The notes: generated from the letters alone by a model not told the origin. A stretch of DNA of 64,000 nucleotides from Nocardia rhizosphaerihabitans (GCF_014646295.1 NZ_BMNE01000004.1:186001-250000); one strand, 5' to 3'; numbered from the stretch's first letter, positions 1 through 9,149 are shown. A program made the numbers and translations.

Positions 1-559
1 CGCGTGCCCGTTGCAGCGCGCTGTTCACCGACGCGGGCGACATCATCAGCGCCTCGGCGGTCTCACCCGCGGAGAAGCGCAGCACCTCGCGCATGATCAG
101 GATGGCGCGCTGGGTGGCGGGCAGATGCTGGCAGGCCGCGACGAAGGCCAGGCGCAGGGTGTCCTTGGTCGAGGCGTGCTCGGCCGGATCGGCGCCGAAG
201 GCGAGCCCGTTCGGGATCGGCTCGATCCACACGTAATCGGGCTGCGGTGCGGGCAGCGGCGAATCCGGGCGACCTGGTCCGTTGAGATCCATCGGCCGTG
301 CCCGGCTCTGCGGACGATCGAGCATGTCCAGACAGATATTGGTGGCGATCTTGTACAGCCACGAGCGCAGGCTCGCGCGGCCCTCGAATGAATCGTAGGA
401 GCGCCAGGCGCGGGTGAAGGTCTCCTGCACCGCGTCCTCGGCCTCGAACGAGGAGCCGAGCATGCGGTAGGCGTACGCGCACAATTCGCGCCGGTGAGTT
501 TCGAATTCGGCCAGTACGTCGGGATCGGGGCCGGTGGTAGCGGTTGTGGCGTCGCTCAT
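1..559 (-). CDS. ECF sigma factor, SigG-like (3' end outside window)
   Basis: RNA polymerase sigma factor of the extracytoplasmic-function group. The visible product begins MSDATTATTGPDPDVLAEF at the ATG ending at 559 and runs about 186 residues off the left edge. Region 2 is clear (LCAYAYRMLGSSFEAEDAVQ, then a W-rich stretch RAWRSYDSF and ATNICLDML). The linker has the WIEPIPNG element typical of SigG/SigJ-like factors, and region 4 follows (LPATQRAILIMREVL, then a helix-turn-helix with SPASVNSALQRAR). Such factors usually carry a SnoaL-like C-terminal domain, which would lie outside the window. The divergent VOC gene is a common partner. Whether it is true SigG or a paralogue cannot be decided here. 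Confidence 0.85.
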   Translation of the reverse strand, partial: MSDATTATTGPDPDVLAEFETHRRELCAYAYRMLGSSFEAEDAVQETFTRAWRSYDSFEGRASLRSWLYKIATNICLDMLDRPQSRARPMDLNGPGRPDSPLPAPQPDYVWIEPIPNGLAFGADPAEHASTKDTLRLAFVAACQHLPATQRAILIMREVLRFSAGETAEALMMSPASVNSALQRAR

Positions 560-709
560 AGTTCCTCACGATGCCACAGGGGTCCGACAGCCGACAGAGG
601 CGAAAACGGACCGGCGAGATTTGCGAACTTTGCCCGGCGCGATGAATTCCGGTGAGCCGTCGCGTCTACATGTTCGAGACCGCAACGACGCCACGAAAGG
701 CTGACACCC

Positions 710-1126
710 ATGAGCAGCAAGATGATCTTCATCAACCTTCCCGTCGCCGACCTCGACCGCTCGAAGAGCTTCTACGAGGCGCTGGGCTGGAAGGTCAACG
801 AGGACTTCACCGATCAGAACGCGTCGTGCATCGTCATCGACGACAACATCTGCCTGATGCTGCTGACCAAGCCGTTCTTCTCGACCTTCAGCACCCGCCC
901 GATCGCCGACACGATCAATACCGCCGCCGCGGGCTACGCGCTCTCGCTGGCCAGCGCCGAGGAGGTCGACGCGCTGACCGACGCGGCCGTCGCCGCGGGC
1001 GCGACCGAGCAGACCAACGAGGACAAGCGCGCCCAGGAGGCCCAGGTGGGCATGCACGGCCGCACGTTCCTCGACCCCGACGGTCACCAGTGGGAGCCGT
1101 TCTACATGAACTACCCGGGCGCGTAG
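710..1126 (+). CDS. VOC (glyoxalase/bleomycin-resistance fold) protein
   Basis: 138-residue single-domain member of the vicinal oxygen chelate superfamily. It starts MSSKMIFINLPVADLDRSK, has the SFYEALGW element after the first strand, and ends with the family pattern FLDPDGHQWEPFYMN. A GAAAGG ribosome-binding site precedes the ATG. The H and E of the C-terminal motif could bind metal, but substrate cannot be told. Small VOC proteins of this PhnB-like type often sit beside ECF sigma genes, as here, so a role in a shared stress regulon is an inference. Confidence 0.85.
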   Translation: MSSKMIFINLPVADLDRSKSFYEALGWKVNEDFTDQNASCIVIDDNICLMLLTKPFFSTFSTRPIADTINTAAAGYALSLASAEEVDALTDAAVAAGATEQTNEDKRAQEAQVGMHGRTFLDPDGHQWEPFYMNYPGA

Positions 1127-1135
1127 GCGCCCGGC

Positions 1136-1173
1136 CGAACAGGGCGCGAGGCCGATGGCTCGCGCCCTGTTCG
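1136..1173. terminator. bidirectional terminator hairpin
   Basis: Perfect 15-base inverted repeat (1136-1150 and 1159-1173) around an 8-base loop. It lies between the converging VOC and echA19 genes and can end transcription from both sides. Confidence 0.75.
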
Positions 1174-1179
1174 CGGTGA

Positions 1180-1962
1180 CTACTGCCCGGTGAAGTTCGG
1201 CTTGCGCTTCTCCGCGAAGGCGCGCGGCCCTTCCTTGGCATCGGCGGATCTGAACACCTCGATGCCGATCTTCGCCTCGATGGGGAACGCCTCGTTCTCC
1301 GGCATCGCCTCGGTCTCGCGCAGCGTGCGCAGCATCGCCTGGACGGCGAGCGGGCCGTTGTCGGCGATCTGGCCGGCCAGTGCCAAGGCCTTGTCGAGGG
1401 CGGTGCCGTCGGGGACCACGTGGCCGATCAGGCCGATCTCCTTGGCCTCGGCGGCAGTGATGTGCCGACCGGTCAGCAGCAGATCAGCGGCCACCGTGTA
1501 CGGGATCTGCCGAGCCAGCCGCACCGCGGAACCGCCGAGCGGGAACAGGCCCCAGCGCGCCTCGGAGACGCCGAACTTGGCGCTTTCCCCGGCCACGCGC
1601 AGGTCGGTGCCCTGCAGGATCTCGGTGCCACCGGCGATGGCCGGGCCCTCGACCGCCGCGATCAGCGGCTTGGCCAGTCGCCGCCCCTTCAGTAGCGCGG
1701 GGAGGTAGGCCGGGTCCCAGCTGCCCTCGGAGGCGGTGTCCCCCGGATGCTGCGAGCTCATCGCCTTCAGGTCCATCCCGGCGCAGAAGGCCCCGCCCGC
1801 GCCGGTCAGGATCGCGACGCGGATATCGGGATCGCTGTCCACCTGGTCCCAGGCATCGCGCATGATCGCCATCATCTCGCCCGAGAGGGCGTTGCGTGCC
1901 TCCGGCCGGTTCATGGTGACGATGAGGACGTGGTCTCGCTTCTCGACCAGACAGTGGGCCAT
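1180..1962 (-). CDS. echA19: enoyl-CoA hydratase, EchA19-like
   Basis: 260-residue crotonase-family hydratase. The oxyanion-hole segments are visible (GAGGAFCAGMDLKA near residue 55; AVEGPAIAGGTEIL near 104), and both acidic residues expected for hydration are present (E in GGTEI and E in VSEARWGLFP). In Mycobacterium tuberculosis, EchA19 hydrates the steroid side-chain enoyl-CoA made after FadD19 activation and sits divergent to fadD19. The same divergent pair occurs here, which is the main reason for the symbol. Crotonases are hard to tell apart by sequence alone. No KstR box lies close to this start; the only one in the gap is on the fadD19 side. Confidence 0.85.
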   Translation of the reverse strand: MAHCLVEKRDHVLIVTMNRPEARNALSGEMMAIMRDAWDQVDSDPDIRVAILTGAGGAFCAGMDLKAMSSQHPGDTASEGSWDPAYLPALLKGRRLAKPLIAAVEGPAIAGGTEILQGTDLRVAGESAKFGVSEARWGLFPLGGSAVRLARQIPYTVAADLLLTGRHITAAEAKEIGLIGHVVPDGTALDKALALAGQIADNGPLAVQAMLRTLRETEAMPENEAFPIEAKIGIEVFRSADAKEGPRAFAEKRKPNFTGQ

Positions 1963-2011
1963 TCGATATCTCCTGACGTTCGAGCTCTGTCATGGCGCGC
2001 TGACGCGCGCA

Positions 2012-2100
2012 GGTCTTCGGCCCTCTGTCTCGATCTTCCCTCCCTCCGGGTACTCCTTCGTCGCACCCTCCGGTCAGTCCAGATCGAGACGCCGAAGACC
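2012..2100. repeat. interrupted palindrome with conserved CTCCTTCGTCGC loop
   Basis: The arms GGTCTTCGGC (2012-2021) and GCCGAAGACC (2091-2100) pair exactly. Inside them TCTCGATC (2028-2035) pairs with GATCGAGA (2082-2089). The centre holds CTCCTTCGTCGC (2053-2064), the same 12 bases found in the loops of the two long hairpin repeats near 49800 and 51537. It sits in the echA19/fadD19 gap, just before the fadD19 promoter. Confidence 0.6.
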
Positions 2101-2111
2101 TTGTCAGAAAC

Positions 2112-2129
2112 AGTAACACGTTCTATTTT
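2112..2129 (+). promoter_or_regulatory. KstR operator overlapping the fadD19 -10 element
   Basis: AGTAACACGTTCTA (2112-2125) matches the KstR consensus TNNAACNNGTTNNA at all but the first base. Its last two bases begin TATTTT (2124-2129), a TANNNT -10 element, with 7 bases left to the GTG start at 2137. A bound repressor would cover the promoter. Confidence 0.8.
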
Positions 2130-2136
2130 TGTTCCT

Positions 2137-3780
<1,644 letters not shown>

Positions 3781-3792
3781 GTATCGACAGCA

Positions 3793-3832
3793 AGAGGGGC
3801 CCTTTCGGCGATGTCGCCGGAAGGGCCCCTCT
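3793..3832. terminator. bidirectional terminator hairpin
   Basis: AGAGGGGCCCTT (3793-3804) pairs perfectly with AAGGGCCCCTCT (3821-3832), and inner bases extend the stem. It lies between the converging fadD19 and monooxygenase genes. Confidence 0.8.
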
Positions 3833-3838
3833 CGTGTG

Positions 3839-5017
3839 TCAGCGGTTGGCGAGTTCGGCGAGCTGGTAGGCCAGCTTGCTGCGAACCGCGGGGATGCCGG
3901 TGAGCAGGCGCAGCGCGGTATTGCGCGCGGTGCGGGCCGGGGCCGACTGCAGGGTGGCCATGCGGGTCATCCGGTCGGTGAAGGCGACGACGTCCAGCGC
4001 GATCGGCCTGCGCACCGTCTCGTACTCGTCGAGCAGTGCATCCGGACCGCCGGCAACCACTTTCGCCAGCAGCCGGGCAAGCAGCGCGGCGTCCTGGATG
4101 CCGGTGTTCATGCCCTGGCCGCCCGCCGGGCTGTGCACGTGGGCGGCGTCGCCCGCGAGCAGGACGCGGCCCGCGCGGTAGTGGTCGGCGACACGGTGGT
4201 GCACGCGGAAGCGTGAGCTCCACAGCACCTCGTCGACCCGCACCTCGCCCGCGGGGCCCCTGGCGTCGAGCAGGGTCTGGATGTCGTCGCGGGTCGGGTG
4301 CTCGGGGGCCTCGTCCACGGTGGCGACGACGCGGTAGCGCTCCTGCGCCGCGTCGGGCAGCGGGGCGACCACGGTGACGCCCTCCGGCGAAAGGTGCAGC
4401 GAGACTTCCGAACGCGGGGTCGGCCAGCTCATCCGGACATCGGCCAGGACGAACGACGCGGGGTAGGTGTCGCCGGTGAAGCCGATACCCGCCTGTGCGC
4501 GCACGACGCTGTGCATGCCGTCGGCGCCGATCACGTAGTCGGCGGTGATGGTGCCTGTCGTGGCGTCTGCGGTGGTGTAGCCGACGGTGACGCGGCCGTT
4601 CTCGTCGTCGACCCGCTCGACGGTGAGCGGGCGGTGGACGGTGCCGCCCAGCTGGTGCAGTCGGTCGAGCAGGACCTGCTCGGTGACGTCCTGGGGGATC
4701 ATCAGCGTGTAGGGGTAGGCGGTCGGCAGGTCGCCGAATTCGATGGTGGCCAACGTCTTCGGGCCGTCGTGCACCTTGAAGGTGGGGACCTGGATGCCGC
4801 GGGCGACGAGGTCCTTCGCGATGCCGAGTTCGTCGAGGACCTCCAGGGTCCTGGCGTGCACGACCGCGGCGCGAGAAGTGTTGGCGCCCTCGCTCAGCCG
4901 ATCGATGAGGACGTGGTCGACGCCCGCTTCGGCGAGCACGATCGCGGCGGTGAGACCGGCGGGGCCCGCGCCGACGATGACGACGGACGTGGCTTCGGGC
5001 AGTGGGGTGGCGGTCAT
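3839..5017 (-). CDS. FAD-dependent aromatic-type monooxygenase
   Basis: 392-residue flavoprotein hydroxylase of the p-hydroxybenzoate/phenol hydroxylase group (FAD_binding_3). An N-terminal Rossmann motif reads VVIVGAGPAGLTAAIVLAEA, a DG motif lies in DYVIGADGMHSVVR, and the flavin-ribityl motif is GRVLLAGDAAHVHSPAGGQG. It lacks the C-terminal thioredoxin-like domain of the longer phenol hydroxylases. Substrate is unknown. A divergent TetR gene with a four-half-site operator suggests a self-contained, ligand-induced detoxification or catabolic unit rather than part of the steroid pathway, although it lies inside that block. Confidence 0.85.
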   Translation of the reverse strand: MTATPLPEATSVVIVGAGPAGLTAAIVLAEAGVDHVLIDRLSEGANTSRAAVVHARTLEVLDELGIAKDLVARGIQVPTFKVHDGPKTLATIEFGDLPTAYPYTLMIPQDVTEQVLLDRLHQLGGTVHRPLTVERVDDENGRVTVGYTTADATTGTITADYVIGADGMHSVVRAQAGIGFTGDTYPASFVLADVRMSWPTPRSEVSLHLSPEGVTVVAPLPDAAQERYRVVATVDEAPEHPTRDDIQTLLDARGPAGEVRVDEVLWSSRFRVHHRVADHYRAGRVLLAGDAAHVHSPAGGQGMNTGIQDAALLARLLAKVVAGGPDALLDEYETVRRPIALDVVAFTDRMTRMATLQSAPARTARNTALRLLTGIPAVRSKLAYQLAELANR

Positions 5018-5030
5018 GACGACTCCTGGT

Positions 5031-5112
5031 CAACGCTTGTTTGCCAACGCTTGTGGGCATAACGGTAGACTCGACCGTCGATGAAAGTCAACAGTTGTTG
5101 GCCTACACTTGT
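5031..5112. promoter_or_regulatory. four-half-site TetR operator between monooxygenase and TetR
   Basis: Four CAACnnTTGT-type half sites sit at 5031-5040, 5045-5054, 5089-5098 and 5103-5112. They form two pairs, each with 14-base spacing, and the pairs are 58 bases apart. The fourth reads CTACACTTGT, so it holds the -10 element TACACT (5104-5109), 7 bases before the TetR ATG. The first pair lies close to the monooxygenase start. Binding would block both promoters. Confidence 0.75.
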
Positions 5113-5116
5113 TGGC

Positions 5117-5740
5117 ATGACTTCCGACGACCAGGAGACCCCGGCCCGCCGCTCGGACGCCACCCGCGCCGCGATCCTCGCCGCCGCGCGCGCCCGCTTC
5201 GCCGCCGACGGCTACGCGAAGGCGACCATCCGCGCCATCGCCGCCGACGCCGCGATCGACCCGTCCATGGTGATGCGCTACTTCGGCTCCAAGGACGGTC
5301 TCTTCGCCGCCGCCGCCCAGATCGACCTCGACCTGCCCGACCTCGCCGCCGCCGACCCGGACGCCATGGGGGAGGTGCTGATCCGCCACTTCCTGGCGAT
5401 CTGGGAGGAGAACGACAACACCGTTCTGCTGATCCTGCTGCGCTCCTCGATCACCGACGACGCGGTGGCCGCCCGCTTCCGCGAGGTCTTCGCCCAGCAG
5501 GTCCTGCCCGCCGTCCTGCGCTTCGGCACCCCCGCCGACGCCCCCCGCCGCGCCGCCCTGATCGTCACCCAGCTCCTCGGCCTCGCCCTGTGCCGCTACG
5601 TCCTGCGCATCCCTCCGGTAGTCGACCTGACCCCACCCCGGATAGTCACCGACATCGCCCCCACCCTCCAGCGCTACTTGACCTCGGACCCTGCTCCGAC
5701 GGCCGATAGCCCGGAGGCTGCGCGGACCGTAACTTCATAG
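5117..5740 (+). CDS. TetR-family repressor
   Basis: 207-residue regulator. The N-terminal helix-turn-helix runs DATRAAILAAARARFAADGY, then ATIRAIAADAAID, and ends MRYFGSKDGLF. The C-terminal half is a ligand-binding helical domain with no identifiable ligand. The ATG at 5117 is preferred over an in-frame upstream start because a TACACT -10 element ends 7 bases before it. It is divergent to the monooxygenase and most likely represses that gene and itself through the operator half sites at 5031-5112. Confidence 0.85.
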   Translation: MTSDDQETPARRSDATRAAILAAARARFAADGYAKATIRAIAADAAIDPSMVMRYFGSKDGLFAAAAQIDLDLPDLAAADPDAMGEVLIRHFLAIWEENDNTVLLILLRSSITDDAVAARFREVFAQQVLPAVLRFGTPADAPRRAALIVTQLLGLALCRYVLRIPPVVDLTPPRIVTDIAPTLQRYLTSDPAPTADSPEAARTVTS

Positions 5741-5747
5741 AACCAGC

Positions 5748-5766
5748 TGGTACCACGCGGTACCAT
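5748..5766 (+). promoter_or_regulatory. operator and -10 of the toxin-antitoxin pair
   Basis: TGGTACC (5748-5754) and GGTACCA (5759-5765) form a perfect palindrome with a 4-base centre. TACCAT (5761-5766) is a -10 element 6 bases before the antitoxin ATG, so operator binding would give the usual autorepression of such modules. Confidence 0.65.
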
Positions 5767-5772
5767 CGAGCC

Positions 5773-5970
5773 ATGGCTGGTCTCAATGTGCGATTCACCG
5801 ACGAGGAACTGGACGCGCTCCGGCAGCGCGCTGAGGCCGAGGGGCGGAGCATGCAGCAGTTCGCGCATGATGCGGTTGTGGCCGCGATCAACGAGCGATC
5901 GCGATTGTTCAACGAGGCGGCAGACCATGTGCTCCGGGTCAGCGAAGAGCTGAACCGGAGACTGGCGTGA
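5773..5970 (+). CDS. antitoxin of a Doc-type toxin-antitoxin module
   Basis: 65-residue protein starting MAGLNVRFTDEELDALRQRA. The beta strand followed by two helices (EELDALRQRAEAEGRSMQQF) resembles a ribbon-helix-helix DNA-binding antitoxin, with a charged C-terminal helix that would wrap the toxin. Its stop overlaps the toxin start by 4 bases (GTGA), which indicates translational coupling. Family placement (CopG-like rather than Phd) is an inference from the N-terminal pattern. Confidence 0.75.
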   Translation: MAGLNVRFTDEELDALRQRAEAEGRSMQQFAHDAVVAAINERSRLFNEAADHVLRVSEELNRRLA

Positions 5971-6338
5971 TCCACTACCTGACGCTGCCCGAGCTCCTGA
6001 GCCTGGCGGAGCGGCTCGGTACGCCGGACGTCCGTGACTACGGGCTGCTCGATTCCGCCGCGGCGCGGCCCCAGTCGAGTGTGTTCGGACAGGATGCCTA
6101 TCCAGATCTATGGCAGAAGGCTGCCGCGCTGATGGAATCGCTCGCCCGCAACCACGGCTTGGTGGACGGGAACAAGCGGCTCGCCTGGTATGCCACCTGG
6201 GTGTTCCTGCATCTCAACGGATGTCCGCTCGACGAGGCTTTCGATGTAGATCACGCCGAGGAATTCGTGCTCGCCGTGTGTCAAGGACGGCTCGATGTGC
6301 CTGCTATCGCCAAGGAACTCGTCCGCTTCGCGCGATAG
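5967..6338 (+). CDS. Doc-family toxin (Fic fold)
   Basis: 123-residue Fic/Doc-fold protein. Doc enzymes phosphorylate elongation factor EF-Tu and stop translation. The active-site loop reads HGLVDGNKR at residues 63-71, matching HxFx(D/N)xNKR except for leucine in place of phenylalanine; the catalytic His, Asp and Lys/Arg are kept. The hydrophobic helix LAWYATWVFLHLNG follows as in Doc. It uses a GTG start inside the antitoxin stop. The length is normal for the family and nothing looks broken. Confidence 0.85.
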   Translation: MIHYLTLPELLSLAERLGTPDVRDYGLLDSAAARPQSSVFGQDAYPDLWQKAAALMESLARNHGLVDGNKRLAWYATWVFLHLNGCPLDEAFDVDHAEEFVLAVCQGRLDVPAIAKELVRFAR

Positions 6339-6359
6339 GGCGTCGGCCCGACGCACCGA

Positions 6360-6397
6360 GCAGGGCCCGTACGGACATCGATCCGGACGGGCCCTGC
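6360..6397. terminator. bidirectional terminator hairpin
   Basis: GCAGGGCCCGT (6360-6370) pairs with ACGGGCCCTGC (6387-6397), with a further inner CGGA/TCCG pairing. It separates the converging toxin gene and fadE27. Confidence 0.8.
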
Positions 6398-6415
6398 TTC
6401 GGGATGTGACGGTGG

Positions 6416-7513
6416 CTAGCTCGCCAGTTCCGCACCCAGGGCGAGGAGGTGGGGAGTGGCGGCGCCGAGGGCGAATTCGTTGTGCTTGGCGGCGGTGAAG
6501 TAGTTGTGGACGATGTGGTCGCGGTCGATGCCGAGGCCGCCGTGGACGTGGACGACGGTGTGGGCGACCTTGTGGCCCGCGTCGGCTGCCCAGAACTTGG
6601 CGATGTGGATGGACTCGGCGGCCGGGAGGTTCTCGGACAGGCGCCAGGCGGCCTGGGTGACGGTCAGACGCAGGCCGCCGATGTCGATGTAGGCGTCGGC
6701 CAGGCGCTGGGCGACGGACTGGAACGAGCCGATCGGCTTGCCGAACTGCTCGCGGGTGCGGGTGTGCTCGGCGGTCAGTTCGAGTGCGCGTTCCAGCGTG
6801 CCCAGCTGGAGCGCCGAGAGGCCGAGCCAGGCGTGTTCACGCAGCCAGGTGAGGATGTCGGCGCCGGCTTCGACGGTGCCGAGCAGTTCGGCGGGCGTGC
6901 CCGCGAGCTCGACGACGAACTCGGGGCTCAGGTCGACGACCTGCTGGGCGGTGCGGGTGACCGACGCGTGGTCCGGGTCGACCACGAAGACGCCGACACC
7001 ATTGGACGTGATGGCGGGCACCAGGATTCGCTCGGCGCGATCGGCGTAGGCGACGGTGGTCGCGGTGCCGGTCAGCGTCCAGGCCGCACCGGCGGGCTCG
7101 GCGACGATGCCCGGCGCGGCGGTGGTGGCGCGCAGCTCCTCGGCGAGCGCGGCGGTCAGCACGATCTCGCCCGCGCCCGCCCGCGCGGCCAGCTGCCGCT
7201 GACCGGCATCGCCGAACTTCGCCAGCGCACCCGCGCCGACGACGATCGACCACAGGTAGGGCACGGCGGCGACGACGCGGCCGAGTTCCCGCAGGATCGC
7301 GGTCTGCTCGAGCATGCCGAAATCGCTACCGCCCAGGTCTTCCGGCAGGGCGGCGGCCAGCACGCCGGTCTCGGCGAGCGACTTCCACAGCTGCTCGTCG
7401 TAGCGGCCGGCGGTGTCGAGTTCACGCAGGCGGTCGGCGGTGACGAGCTTGGCGCAGATCTCGCCGGTCAGCCGGGCGAGATCGGTCTGGGCTTCGGTGG
7501 GGGTGAAATCCAT
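6416..7513 (-). CDS. fadE27: acyl-CoA dehydrogenase FadE27 (ChsE5)
   Basis: 365-residue acyl-CoA dehydrogenase subunit. In mycobacteria FadE26 and FadE27 (ChsE4-ChsE5) form an alpha2-beta2 enzyme that oxidises the C26 steroid side-chain acyl-CoA. The typical N-terminal helical domain (MDFTPTEAQTDLARLTGEIC), the middle beta domain and the C-terminal FAD-contact segment THTREQFGKPIGSFQSVAQR are present, as is VHVHGGLGIDRDH near the end. This subunit carries no clear catalytic glutamate of the NHERV kind, as expected for the non-catalytic partner. It lies 22 bases after fadE26 in one operon. Confidence 0.88.
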   Translation of the reverse strand: MDFTPTEAQTDLARLTGEICAKLVTADRLRELDTAGRYDEQLWKSLAETGVLAAALPEDLGGSDFGMLEQTAILRELGRVVAAVPYLWSIVVGAGALAKFGDAGQRQLAARAGAGEIVLTAALAEELRATTAAPGIVAEPAGAAWTLTGTATTVAYADRAERILVPAITSNGVGVFVVDPDHASVTRTAQQVVDLSPEFVVELAGTPAELLGTVEAGADILTWLREHAWLGLSALQLGTLERALELTAEHTRTREQFGKPIGSFQSVAQRLADAYIDIGGLRLTVTQAAWRLSENLPAAESIHIAKFWAADAGHKVAHTVVHVHGGLGIDRDHIVHNYFTAAKHNEFALGAATPHLLALGAELAS

Positions 7514-7535
7514 GAGGGGATACCGGCTTTCGGGA

Positions 7536-8729
7536 TCAGCGGGCGGACGCGGGCTGGCGCAGGGCGGTCATGGCGATGATGTCGCGCTGCACCTCGTTGG
7601 TGCCGCCGCCGAAGGTGAGGATCAGCGCGGCCCGGTGCATCCGCTCTAGCCTGCCGAGCATGACCGCGCCGGGGGAGTCCTGGCGCAGGTAACCGTGCGA
7701 GCCGACGACCTCCATCAGCAGGCGATAGGCCTCGGTGGCCAGCTCGGTGCCGTAGACCTTGCACGCGGAGGCGTCCCACGGCTTGGGCGCCGCCTCGCCG
7801 CCAAGGTCGGCGCGGCTGGCGATCTCCCAGTTCAGCAGCTTGAGGTATTCGACCTTGGCGTAGACGCGAGCCAGGTTGAGGCGCACCCACTCCTGGTCGA
7901 TCACCCGCTTGCCGTCGGGGCCGGTGGTCTCGCGTGCCCACTGCACCGTCTGGTTGACCGCGAGCGAGAGCGGCCCGGCCGAGGTCAGCGCGACGCGCTC
8001 GTGGTTGAGCTGGTTGGTGATCAGCGACCAGCCGCCGTTCTCCGGCCCGACCATCGAGGAGGCGGGAACCCGCACGTCCTGGTAGTAGGTGGCGCTGGTG
8101 TCGGGCCCGGCCATCGTGTGCACCGGCGTCCAGGAGAACCCGTCGACGTCGGTGGGCACGATGAACATCGTGATGCCCTTGTGCTTCTTGGCCGTCGGAT
8201 CGGTGCGCACCGCCAGCCAGATGTAATCGGCGTAGGCGATGAGGCTGGTCCACATCTTCTGGCCGTTGATGACGAAGTCGTCGCCGTCGCGCACCGCGGC
8301 GGTGCGCAGCGAGGCCAGGTCGGTGCCGGCGCCCGGCTCGGAGTAGCCGATGGCGAAGTGCAGCTCACCGGAGGCGATCTTGGGCAGGAAGAACTTCTTC
8401 TGCTCCTCGGTGCCGTACTGCATGATCGTCGGCGCGACCGAGTTGAGCGTGAGGAACGGGACGGGCGCGCCCGCGATGGCGGCTTCCTCGACGAAGATCA
8501 GCTGATCCATCGTCGTGCGGTCCTGACCGCCGTACTCCTTCGGCCAGCTCAGCGTCAGCCAGCCGTCGCGGCCCATCTGGCGCACGACCTCGCGGTAGAC
8601 ATTGCCCTCGCCGTACTCGCCGGTCTGCAGGCTCAGCGCGGCGCGTCGTTCCGGGGTCATCAGCCGGGCGAAATATTCGCGCAGCTCGGCGCGCAATTCT
8701 TCCTGCTGCGGCGTATACGCGACGCGCAT
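7536..8729 (-). CDS. fadE26: acyl-CoA dehydrogenase FadE26 (ChsE4)
   Basis: 397-residue catalytic partner of FadE27 in steroid side-chain beta-oxidation. Family segments are clear: SWPKEYGGQDRT, AIGYSEPGAGTDLASLRT (flavin/substrate loop, about 126-143), NGQKMWTS and FGGGTNEVQRDIIA near the C-terminus. Glu244 in LNHERVALTS is at the position of the catalytic base in this family. The KstR-type box at 8817-8830 lies 87 bases upstream of the start and is shared with divergent fdxD. Gene order fadE27-fadE26 divergent from fdxD-hsd4A-yrbE4A matches M. tuberculosis. Confidence 0.9.
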   Translation of the reverse strand: MRVAYTPQQEELRAELREYFARLMTPERRAALSLQTGEYGEGNVYREVVRQMGRDGWLTLSWPKEYGGQDRTTMDQLIFVEEAAIAGAPVPFLTLNSVAPTIMQYGTEEQKKFFLPKIASGELHFAIGYSEPGAGTDLASLRTAAVRDGDDFVINGQKMWTSLIAYADYIWLAVRTDPTAKKHKGITMFIVPTDVDGFSWTPVHTMAGPDTSATYYQDVRVPASSMVGPENGGWSLITNQLNHERVALTSAGPLSLAVNQTVQWARETTGPDGKRVIDQEWVRLNLARVYAKVEYLKLLNWEIASRADLGGEAAPKPWDASACKVYGTELATEAYRLLMEVVGSHGYLRQDSPGAVMLGRLERMHRAALILTFGGGTNEVQRDIIAMTALRQPASAR

Positions 8730-8816
8730 GGGTCCCTACCTCGGTCTCTGCTGCGAAAACGGACGCGGCGGGGCGCAGGGGATGGGCCCCGCCGAAACCG
8801 ATCATTGCATACCGAC

Positions 8817-8830
8817 TGAAACATGTTCCA
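8817..8830. promoter_or_regulatory. KstR operator between fadE26 and fdxD
   Basis: TGAAACATGTTCCA is a perfect match to TNNAACNNGTTNNA. It sits in the divergent gap and is followed on the + strand by TTGACA (8834-8839). No -10 element lies at the normal distance from that hexamer, so which promoter the box blocks is not settled. Confidence 0.8.
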
Positions 8831-8917
8831 GTATTGACAGTGAATCGGCGCCGGTTCCGCTCCGCGGGCCATACTGTCTGAGTTAGTGTCGCCGAGACCG
8901 CGTGGAAGGAAGTTCTC

Positions 8918-9106
8918 ATGAAGATCATCGTTGATTTCGACCGGTGCGAAGCGAACGGGGTGTGCGTCGGAATCGCCCCTGACATGTTCGAACTCGATGA
9001 CGACGATCTGCTGCACGTCACCGATGCCGAGGTGGACGCCGATCGCGTCGCCGATGCGGAGGAAGCAGTGGCGCAGTGCCCCAAGGCTGCGCTGAGGTTG
9101 GCGTGA
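8918..9106 (+). CDS. fdxD: [3Fe-4S]-type ferredoxin FdxD
   Basis: 62-residue soluble ferredoxin. Cysteines are at residues 10, 16 and 54. The cluster motif reads CEANGVC, so asparagine 13 occupies the place filled by cysteine in [4Fe-4S] proteins and often by histidine in [3Fe-4S] ones. Such variable-residue ferredoxins serve cytochromes P450 in mycobacteria. Position in the steroid regulon points to CYP125/142-type sterol oxidases or the acyl-CoA dehydrogenases as partners, which is an inference. A GGAAGGA ribosome-binding site precedes the ATG. A new promoter starts between this gene and hsd4A. Confidence 0.88.
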   Translation: MKIIVDFDRCEANGVCVGIAPDMFELDDDDLLHVTDAEVDADRVADAEEAVAQCPKAALRLA

Positions 9107-9124
9107 TCGCCTCTTGTCGGATAG

Positions 9125-9142
9125 TGAAACACGTTCTAAAGT
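9125..9142 (+). promoter_or_regulatory. KstR operator overlapping the hsd4A -10 element
   Basis: TGAAACACGTTCTA (9125-9138) is a perfect KstR match. Its final TA begins TAAAGT (9137-9142), a TANNNT element exactly 7 bases before the ATG at 9150. The geometry is the same as at fadD19. Confidence 0.85.
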
Positions 9143-9149
9143 CGGCCCG

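Noticed and set aside
63..569. 168-residue Arg-rich open frame on the minus strand
   Set aside because: It is out of frame with the clear ECF sigma factor that fills 1-559 and has no domain of its own.
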